From contig JAPTYO010000005.1 in NCBI GenBank assembly GCA_036873135.1, forward strand, positions 9,712,166 to 9,776,165: a stretch of 64,000 nucleotides of DNA, read 5' to 3'. Origin of the DNA: Clarkia xantiana subsp. parviflora (taxonomy: Eukaryota > Streptophyta > Magnoliopsida > Myrtales > Onagraceae). Shown here piece after piece: positions 55,908-64,000 of the stretch (positions are counted from its first letter, which is position 1; each line of letters opens with the position of its first letter). The translations under genes were made by a program, and so were the position numbers. The notes under the pieces are model-generated. The model was not told where the DNA came from. It searched no databases and was given only the letters and a program-made list of their open reading frames with translations.

Positions 55908-57055
55908 GGGAGATAGACTTTCCGCTTCTAATCTATCTTTTTCAGTGCACCTTTAGGAATATAAGTGCAGATAATGCTTTTGTAATTAGAAGTATTTCGG
56001 AAGAAGCGGTCAATAGACGCCTTCCCGCAAAACTATTGTAAACACAACAAGTATCTAATGATGGTCAATTTACTTTCGTAGGTACATCTCTACATTATGT
56101 ATTCTACTATGGACTAACATCAAGAAACAAAACAACATGCAATGCCTTGAAGAAAAACAAAAACATATTCTAAAAAGTGACATGGTGCAATATCCTCCTC
56201 GAAAGGACAATACCCATGTTCACATCTATCAAAAGTAACATGTTGCGACATCCTTTCCAAGAGGGCAAACCCCATGTTTACTTCTAAAAAATGACATGTT
56301 GTGAAATCCTTCGGGCAAATCCTCATGTTCATAGCCATTCCCTGAATAGAAACAGGATGCGGCAAATGCAATGATGAGACTGATCACCCCACCGTGGCGG
56401 AAATCCTCTTAATAGACGACAACCCAACACACTAAAAGTATGGATACTCTCTTAAGGGTTCATACACCATGAAGACTTAGTCCCGAAAAGGGATAGCTTC
56501 ATGTTATACGCTTTTTAAAGCAAACGTTGTACAAAACTCATCAAATTTACAAGTCGAGTCTTGTATAACGTTATCTTGCTCTTTAGTATTTAACGCAAAA
56601 ACAGCAAAACAAGCAAGAAGTATCTTGCAACAACGTCGCCTCAGAGTGGAACTAAGAGACGGTATAAACTTAAGTCTTGCTTCGTCAAGACAACACTGCT
56701 ACATGTCAAGTGCCCGCGCCAAGTACATTACTACTTACAACACTACAAGTACCTAGCGTACGCATCTTGCCATGCCTTGGGTTCTAACCAAGAAGGGCAC
56801 TCATAACACTCAACAATGCGCGACATATAGTCGCAATTACGGACATCATGTTCATCATCTAAGGATATATATCCTATCTTCCAAGTCCAAAGCATACGGA
56901 CAACATTGATAACTCAAGGTATGAAATATTACTAACAAGTTATCGCATGATTGTTATTATTGAAAAACAGGTCTAAAGGACGAAGTTCCATACAAAGCAA
57001 ACACACAAATAAAGGTTTGGACAAAAGCCTCAAACATATCATCATCTCCAAAGGA
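55908..57055. other. Non-coding D interior with degenerate 60-bp repeats
   Basis: Three degenerate copies of a roughly 60-bp unit (ACATGTTGCGACATCC, CCCATGTT) lie at 56175-56335. This is where A and B have tandem repeats. No gene. Confidence 0.6.
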
Positions 57056-58261
57056 CTAAGACAGCATGTCCAGGAAATCAACAACAAGTTCAACATCGGC
57101 ATTATCATATCCAAAGGTCAAAGCAATAGAAGCTGCTTCAGCTGCCTTACGTTGCAAATCCGCAACATGGTCAACAGCAAAAGAAGAATAAGGACCTAGC
57201 TTGTCGAACGGAAATCCGGGGGCAAGTGCGTGTACTCTGCCAATATAATCTTTGGCAAACTCATCAACCAAAGGTGCAAGATCCGCTTTAGCAGCAGCAA
57301 GGACGGTGGCAGAATAGGCAGGGGTAATAGGATACTCAGCCAGTCCCTTCTCAACACCCGCTCTATGTGCCTCGTCACGAACAGAAGCAAGCGCGACATC
57401 ATGAACACTGTTATTCTCCGCAATTTGCTGCTTAATAGCAGCAATCTCGGCCTCAAGTTGTTCAACATGGATGCGACGAGTAGCAATGCGCGTATCAATA
57501 TCGGCAACCTTGGAGTTTAAATTCTGCACTTCCTCTTCGGACTGTGCAAGCTCGCGGGAAACTGTACTGCATTTCTTGATAGCAGCCTTCCTCTCACTTA
57601 CAAGCTCCAACACAAAGGAAGACATGTTCATCATCCTTGAAATAGCCTAAGTACAACAAACAAGACGATCATGATCAACAACAACAACAACAAAGCATAC
57701 GCGTACAACAGGAAGACAAAAAAGTTAGAACAAGATCTACCGGTGCAAATTCAGCTAAGCCGCTTTCAACGTATGCCTGTGCCTCCTCATAGGTAGACGG
57801 TTTGACATCATGATCACCAGGAGGAAAACATCTTTGAAGCACCCGCACGCCAACTCCTGGAGTGCTAAGTTTGGAGTCCTTCGGAAAATGAAGACTACCA
57901 GTGGAGAAAGGTGACCAGTTTTCTCCAGAAACATCAATCCCGTCAGAAAGGATCAAGTCATCACACTTAATACGTGCCAACACTACAATAAGAACAACAT
58001 AAAACAAAGAGGACATTAGCAAAATATACTAAGTATAAGAAGTATGTCAAATAGAACAATGCATACCTCGGCGGGAAGAACGCTCCTCCTCGGGCCGGTC
58101 CCTCGACTTGGGGGCAGAAGGCGCTATCGTGCGACTCTCAACTCTCTTCCCTTTATCGCAAGAAGGAGCTGGAATAGCCGCACTTGGTTTAGAGCGCTTC
58201 GGGTCACTCGAGGGACACACCCCTGCGGCAGATCTCTTGGGAAGAATACTAGTGGCAGGTA
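57056..58261 (-). CDS. Antisense gene of D, last three exons: basic region, W-P/GVGVRVL module, coiled coil
   Basis: Minus-strand exons 58261-58067, 57982-57741 and 57646-57056. The first is basic (PKRSAAG, DPKRSKPS, KGKRVESR, SAPKSRDRP) and ends in phase 1. The second has ENWSPFSTGSLHF and TPGVGVRVLQRCFPP and ends in phase 0. The third is a long coiled coil (ELVSERKAAIKKCS to EIAAIKQQIAEN) followed by APGFPFDKLGPYSSFAVDHV and an acidic end. Splicing leaves the whole segment free of stops. Exon order, intron positions, phases and motifs match element A's antisense gene (13044-11977). The first exon needs an upstream acceptor at 58262 (TTGTTGCAG), which is well formed. Function unknown. Confidence 0.68.
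57647..57740 (-). other. Predicted phase-0 intron of the D antisense gene (94 nt)
   Basis: Donor CACCG|GTAGATC, acceptor TTGTACTTAG|GCT, T-rich inside. Matches A's 12445-12524. Confidence 0.78.
57983..58066 (-). other. Predicted phase-1 intron of the D antisense gene (84 nt)
   Basis: Donor CCGAG|GTATGC, acceptor GTTCTTATTGTAG|TG. Matches A's 12776-12839. Confidence 0.78.
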
Positions 58262-58467
58262 CTGCAACAACGCGAATATAACAAAACTTGAAAAATCAGC
58301 AAGTCAAGTGAAGATACAAGAAGATTCCTCACTCTTAGGTCCTTTGTCACGACCATGTCCGGAGCCTTCAGGAATAGTGGGGGTAATATTACGAGTACGA
58401 CGCCCAACTGACAGGTTATCACGATCATTAGCTTTCTGCAAAGACGAGCTTTTTCCATCAATACGAC

Positions 58468-59292
58468 CTACATTGCAACATAGTACAGGTTATAAAATTT
58501 ATCAACATACCAAATCTTTAGAAGGATGTATATGAATCCCGGCATCAGTCAAATCCTGATCGGAAGCACGTAATAGACAACGATAGCGACGCTCTAGCTG
58601 ACATCGAAAAATACTCTTCACCGCCTCCCTATCATCCAAGGAAAGGTCAGAAAAAATAGGAGTAGGATCAGCTTTCTCCACGCTCTCAACATCCCAAAAT
58701 AGTCCAGACATCGCAAACAAATAAGTAGTAAAGTCGCCAATGAGAACCTGAACGATCAGCTGGGGCGGCTAGACGTATCTTGCAAGTTTGGCCAACGCAT
58801 CTTCATTCCACATAACCCCGTCGCGTCTGGACACATCAGTTGATAGAAGCATCAGAAAAGAGTGGTAGAATAGTGCCAAGATTGCCTGTGGAACAAAACT
58901 CGAAAGCAGCTCCATACACGGAGGCCAGCAGGAGATAGACTTAAGGGTGATATCCGGTAATAGCGACAAAGGTCCACCAAGTCAGGACGATAGGGAAAAC
59001 GCAGGCCTTCCTTAATCTGCGAGGTATAAACTGCGGATAGATCACTTGGAGGAATAGTAACTTGCCCTTTTTCGGAGTCTGGCAGCACGTCATAAAGAAG
59101 AACACCCTCCAAAGCAGAATCAAGTCCACAACAAGTCGCGTACAACTCAAACATATCTTCATCAATATAGTTGAAGAAGTAACTCACATTCCTTGTTGTA
59201 TCCTTAAGAGACTCAACTGTGTTGATACCCAGCTCGTCACCAACATCTGAACATAATGTCACTCGCGGAACGGGGATAGAAGACTTACTCAT
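58468..59292 (-). pseudogene. Antisense gene of D, N-terminal region (transposon-like domain), decayed
   Basis: The ATG at 59292 (MSKSSIPVPR) starts a frame with an acidic region and the GLRFPYRPDLVDLCRYY / SPAGLRVWSCFRVLF pattern shared with element B (3-767). Near 58900 coding similarity moves to another frame (ILALFYHSFLMLLSTDVSRR), which has a TAG at 58769-58771 and then continues with FSDLSLDDREAVKSIFRCQ to about 58511. The path from here to the exon at 58261 is unclear: the obvious donor/acceptor pair at 58510/58468 would be only 43 nt and out of frame. The family is the plant putative gypsy type transposon domain. Confidence 0.55.
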
Positions 59293-59595
59293 AATAACCA
59301 CGACAAGAAGACTAACTCTGAAAAGAAGACTGCGTAACTCGGAATCCTGAAAATTACAAGTAACAAGTCAATCAGTGTGCGAGCTCTATGTATGTACATG
59401 CATATCGACATGGATACATGATTACAAGGGCGAAATATTTTCTAAGTGTTTTGCTCAAGATGACAGATAGCATATTGCAAGTGGACATCACGCTACTATG
59501 TATCAAGGTGTTGACATACAACCTTCGTTTACATCAAGTATATGGATACAACATACATAGCCAGGGTTAGAGAAAAAAATCTAAGTATGGGGGCA

Positions 59596-60075
59596 AGTGC
59601 GCACATACATGTACGTATATACATGTCGACAAGGGTGCATGTCGACAAGTGAAGAATACTTTCTAAGTGTTTCCATGTACGTACATACATGTCGACAAGG
59701 GTGCATGTCGACAAGTGAAGAATATTTTCTAAGTGTTTCCATGTACGTACATACATGTCGACAAGGGTGCATGTCGACAAGTGATGAATATTTTCTAAGT
59801 GTTTCCATGTACGTACATACATGTCAACAAGGGTGCATGTCGACAAGTGAAGAATATTTTCTAAGTGTTTCCATGTACGTACATACATGTCGACAAGGGT
59901 GCATGTCGACAAGTGAAGAATACTCTCTAAGTGTTTCCATGTACGTACATACATGTCGACAAGGGTGCATGTCGACAAGTGAAGAATATTTTCTGAGTGT
60001 TTCCATGTACGTACATACATGTCAACAACGGGAAAATATTTTCTAAGTGTCTCCATGTACGTACATACATGTTGA
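59596..60075. repeat. 66-bp tandem repeats (about seven copies) in D
   Basis: Unit boundaries AAGTGT at 59665, 59731, 59797, 59863, 59929 and 59995 give exactly 66 bp; units contain CATGTACGTACATACATG and TGTCGACAAGGGTGCATG, both dyad-like. Because 66 is divisible by three, long open frames appear on both strands (59529-60158 minus, 59597-60046 plus); these are artefacts. Confidence 0.95.
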
Positions 60076-61590
60076 CAATGATGGGTTGCGTGCATCGAGT
60101 AGCTATTATCAACGTCTACACAATACCTCCTAAGCATTCCTACGACGCTTATCGACAAAGCTCATACGACTACATCTATGGTAACAAGCATTAGATATTG
60201 TTAAAATATTTTCTAAGTGTTTTAGCATGTTTACAGACAATGACCGACATTCTATACATGACGCTCAACGTACATTGCCTAAGCTATCATTACCAACGTA
60301 CAACCATTGACGTCCATGTACGTACAACTAACGATCATCAATATCGAGCGGGCTAAAACAACGACTAAGGCATGGAACAACATGTCGGCAATAAACACTG
60401 TGCATAAGGGAAGTATAACGATTCATTTACTCTTTTCTAAAATTTTCAGCACTTAGAAAAATTTTGGCCGATTTGGGGCTAAGTGTTTTAATGCATTTTA
60501 TCAAACACTTTGTATGCATGATAAGATAAATAGGTACATGGTGATTTTAAGAACTAAATCAAGGCCAAACAAAGTCACGAAAGGTCCAGCCATGTACGAA
60601 ATTGGACTCGCCGAGACGAAGCAAGTTCAAATTACTACTCGCCCTCACCCGAAGACCCACACGCCACCGCCGCCGTCTTCACGCGCCACCGATGCCGTCT
60701 CACGCGCCGTCTCCCTTGCCTCACGCGCCGCCTCGGTCCCCTCCTTGCCCGGATTCGATCTTGATCGATGTCAAATGCGATGTGACTACTCCAAATTCAC
60801 ACCTCCATGAATTTCCTCTTCATCAAGAATGGAGAGCTTCTTGAGGATTTATCTATTCAGGATGTAAGATAATGGGTATTCTCTCTCCTAATTCTCATTA
60901 ATAGTGCCTACACCATGTGCTAAGGACTAAACTAATATCTATTTTCACACAAGTCCTTAGTATCGTGTATAAGCATACTTACACCTCTCCTATGCTTGTT
61001 TTACATACATGCTCTCTAGTGTTGCTTAACGCGCTTCGTAGATCATTATGCATGTTATCCCTTTTATACGTACATGATGCAAACTCATGGTGGTCGCGCA
61101 ATTATTGTTATAATCTAAGTATGAATTGAATGTTTGCATCATTTTCCATGATTACATCATACTACGTGCTTGCATCATTTTCTATGTTTACATCATGCTT
61201 CGTGATTACGTACATGTTCTCCATTTCCATATTATTCTAAGGGTTTTTCTTATTGCATGATTACGTAATCCGTTTACTATACCGTCATCTACATAGTGGC
61301 AACGTGTTATATGCTTACTTCATGTGTCATGATGTTATCACGTTATACAAATCTTTATCTCGCTCGTTACATGATATTACGAATGTAGTTGCATGTCGTT
61401 GTACGCATATTGTTCGTTACGCTAACCTTGTAAACAGATTACGTACGTACGACGGAAAATTAAAGTTGTTCAAATTTATGATCTCAACACTCGAATTGAC
61501 AAGCAGGCCACCCCTGAGGTTAGTACCGAACCTAAATTGGACGAATATCTTATCTTTGAAAAGAGTCAAGCACGGGTTTGGAACCACTAC
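60076..61590. other. Non-coding 3' region of D
   Basis: AT-rich except for a GC-rich proline/alanine-like patch at about 60640-60760, which might be captured gene sequence; no product recognised. Confidence 0.45.
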
Positions 61591-61606
61591 TTGACTCGGG
61601 GGAAAG
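61591..61606 (+). other. Polypurine tract region of D
   Basis: TTGACTCGGGGGAAAG directly before the 3' LTR, nearly the same as in element A. Confidence 0.7.
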
Positions 61607-62294
61607 TGTTAGATATCTGTCCAATTCAGGTTCGTATTTACATTTCTGGCCTCGTAAAATACCCCAAAACCCGTAAAAGAACTCTTTCGCGAACACCCAA
61701 GTCTAAAACGGTCCGGGATACGCGCAGTTCCCTGACCGGAGGACTTCTGGATTGTCCTAAGGCGATCCGGAGGCCCAGATTGTCCTTGGGCAATCCGGAC
61801 CTCCAGATTGCTAAACAATCCGGGTAGGTCCGGATTACCGATTTTCTTCGTACGCTCACCCCGATTATTTTGCCAAATGCGAGAAGTCGGTGCATGCATA
61901 GTCCACCTTGATGACGGTATATGTATTCATTCATACCGACATCAAGTAGTTCAAAACTGGGCATGATCCTAAGGTTCCCTATAAATAGGGGCCTAGGTCT
62001 CCCATTCTAGACAACTCCCTCATTTTGGACTTTGGGTGCTCTGACTTGTCTCTAAAGCTTTCTCTCTCTACAAGTTTTGACTTGAGCGTCGGAGAGGGCC
62101 CAACCAGCATTTCCCCCCTCTCCCACGCTGGTTACTGCACATCGTGCAGGATCCGAAGTTCGAGGTCGAGGACTGGAAGATTAGCTCAAGGGTTGTGTTT
62201 TATGGATCGCGGCGTTCCCGTCCTTAAACATACATCCCGAGCCCGTTCGTGAAAAAAGAAGCCCGAAGCTACCCAGGTGGAAGCAGACATAACA
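61607..62294 (+). repeat. 3' LTR of D
   Basis: 688 bp, TGTTAGATATC...ACATAACA. About 82 bp (61750-61831), rich in short ATTG/CAAT and TCCGGA dyads, is absent from the 5' LTR. TSD AAACA follows. Confidence 0.92.
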
Positions 62295-63230
62295 AAACAC
62301 ATGCTTCAAATAAAACATTATGGTAAGAGGTTTTGAAAACAATGCATATGGAATGCATGTTAGAAATTAAAAGTTATACGACTAAGAATGTATACAGTCT
62401 ATCAACAAATTAGTTTTCCTAAAACAATGCATATGAGATGCATTTTTGAAATGAAAGTTTTACAGTTAAGAAAATATAAAAGTTACCTGAAAAGAAGTTT
62501 TGTTTTTTTTTTTTTAACGAGTAAAAAAATCAATGCATCTTGGTTGCTCAAAATAAAAAATTCAGGTGAAAACTTTTCTTTGAAAATAATGCATATGAGA
62601 TGCAGAAAAATAAATATAAGATGCAAACTTGAAAAGAAAAGTCCTACAACTAAAAAAAATTACAATTTACCTGAACGTTTTTTCGAAAATAATGCATATG
62701 AGATTCATGTCTTTAATTAAAAATTCAGGTAAAATGTTTTTTTAAACATAAAAACTCTAAAACTAATAGAGCTTACGATTCATCTAAATGTTTTTTTTTT
62801 TAAAATTAATGCATATTGGATGCATTATTAAAAATAAAACAAGTCAGGTAAAACATTTTTTTGAAATGATGCATATGGAATGCACGTTCGAAATTATAAG
62901 CTCTAATAGCTAAGATGAATTCAAATTTTTTCCTAATTTTTTTTAAAAAGTAATGCACTAACCGAAATTACAACTTACCTGAAGAGTTTTTTTTTTTTTT
63001 TTTAAATAATGCATATGAAACGTAGATTTGAAATTAAAAATCCAAGTAAGATTTTTTTTTAAAAAAAATGCATGTTTGAAAAGAAAATATCTATAACTAA
63101 ATGACTAATGATTTAGCTGAAAAGTGTTTTTTTAAAAAATACAATAAGATGAATGTATGAGAATAAAAGTTACACAGTTAGAAAGCAAAAACTTACAGTT
63201 TACCTGATAACTCACAATAAAAAAATGGAT
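62295..63230. repeat. Degenerate AATGCATATG-type repeats, right of D
   Basis: AATGCATATG recurs about every 60-160 bp (62341, 62426, 62588, 62691, about 62809 and onward), each followed by an ATGCA repeat, poly-T and TTACCTGAA. It continues the array at 51781-52158 that D interrupted. Confidence 0.75.
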
Positions 63231-64000
63231 AAAAACGACATGTTAGAGGGGGTAAAAATGTCTGGCTTTGCTCTACAAGGTATGCTTCACAGATAGGTCC
63301 TGACACGGTGGTTTCCTCCCTTAAAAAGGGATCTCGGGATCTACACGAGCGAGTGAATTTTTTCGAGTCGTACAGGCGGCCCAGCCGCTCTAGTCGTACC
63401 CTTACTAAATCTCTGGGATTCCTAGTCGCCCTGGGTTTGAGGCGTTTTGGACATTACACTAAAGTGAGTGTGTAAAGATTCAACTAATACATAATACAAC
63501 AAAGAAAAATAGTCAGATATATAAAAAAAAAAATAACTCCACACCTAAAATTACACAAAAACAACAAAGTTAGATCAATGAAGTTAAAATAAAATAAAAT
63601 TAAAGCTACAAAACTCAAACATGGAAAAAGTGAACATACTGAGCCCGAACCCTCTAACCTTTCCAGCAGATTTGCCAAATTGTTGAAGCAACCTTGCATC
63701 TTCAACAAGGTTGCTTCGTATTTCAGAAACCGCGGTCCTTCAATCACACATATATATATTTATATTTAGCTACCATATATATCTTTAACATAACAAATAT
63801 ATATACTCCCAATTAATTAAGGAGGTTAAGAAACTTAACCCCCAAGTATTAATAGGTTCGGCCGAATTACACATATTGGCCACTCATAGTGGACCTTAAT
63901 CCTTATATTTAATGAGTAAGCCAAGTAGGCCCCCTAACCCTAAATAATTATGGCTAATTGCTCTAATTGTCTTACACCTCAATAGGTTTAGGTCATGGGC
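63231..64000. other. Unassigned sequence at the right edge, no supported gene
   Basis: A moderately GC-rich stretch (63290-63440), then AT-rich sequence. An 87-codon minus-strand frame (63747-63484) has no recognisable motif. Confidence 0.4.

Larger units (their letters stand above)
52159..62294 (+). mobile_element. Tat-lineage LTR retrotransposon 'D' without RT/integrase
   Basis: LTRs 52159-52768 and 61607-62294, PBS, gag, protease fused to a second gag part, no RT, RNase H or integrase, then an antisense multi-exon gene (59292-57056, minus), 66-bp repeats, a G-rich tract and the 3' LTR. TSD AAACA is perfect. The LTRs differ at many positions, so D is older than A and G. It is a non-autonomous type. 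Confidence 0.9.

Noticed and set aside
58468..58510. 43-nt intron in the D antisense gene
   Set aside because: Too short and gives the wrong frame for the following segment; the exon link here is unresolved.
59529..60158. Long open frames on both strands (209 and 149 codons)
   Set aside because: They arise from the 66-bp tandem repeat, whose length is divisible by three; no non-repeat protein motif.

Overview
The window is plant nuclear DNA that looks like repeat-rich, gene-poor intergenic sequence. The evidence is plant-type LTR retrotransposons of both superfamilies, a Helitron, hAT- and Mutator-type elements, AT-rich spacers and long tandem repeats. I see no ordinary host gene, rRNA or tRNA. 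Nearly every base up to about 62.3 kb belongs to a mobile element, and many are nested. The nesting can be read from target-site duplications (TSDs) and from comparing related copies within the window.

Left half (1-29769). A Ty1/copia element, C4 (minus strand, 5' LTR 29166-29769), is the oldest layer. C1 (same family, plus strand, ending at 21345) and C3 (same family, plus, 21805-26433, TSD TCACA) are inserted in C4. Tat-lineage Ty3/gypsy element B (minus, 1-18946, running off the left edge) lies inside C1. A second Tat element, A (plus, 5773-14992, TSD CCGAT), lies inside B. C3 was invaded by F, an LTR element reduced to an array of 88-bp repeats and one LTR. C4 also carries a 1.3-kb non-autonomous hAT element.

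Middle (29770-38093). An AT-rich spacer holds a Mutator-like MITE and then G (31496-36906, minus), a complete Ty1/copia element. G has one uninterrupted 1483-aa Gag-Pol, a perfect PBS, and 345-bp LTRs differing at one base. It is the only element here that looks potentially active.

Right half (38094-62294). C2 is a C-family copia element with both LTRs. It lost most of gag and integrase and received a 4.3-kb Helitron (39131-43397). D (52159-62294, TSD AAACA) is a Tat element with gag and protease but no reverse transcriptase or integrase. Its protease ORF runs into a second, different gag C-terminal half. D sits inside a degenerate AT-rich repeat array that resumes at 62295.

The most interesting system is an antisense gene carried by all three Tat elements, between the pol region and the 3' LTR and on the opposite strand. 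The copies in A and D share two introns at matching positions and phases (phase 1, then phase 0) and matching protein motifs. B has the phase-0 intron before its coiled coil. The copy in A reads as an intact three-exon, 307-codon gene although A's own pol is broken. Upstream domains in B and D resemble the plant 'putative gypsy type transposon' family. Antisense extra ORFs are known in Tat elements, but the conserved splicing and C-terminal coiled-coil module deserve a proper look. A (pol without gag) and D (gag without pol) are also complementary defective types.
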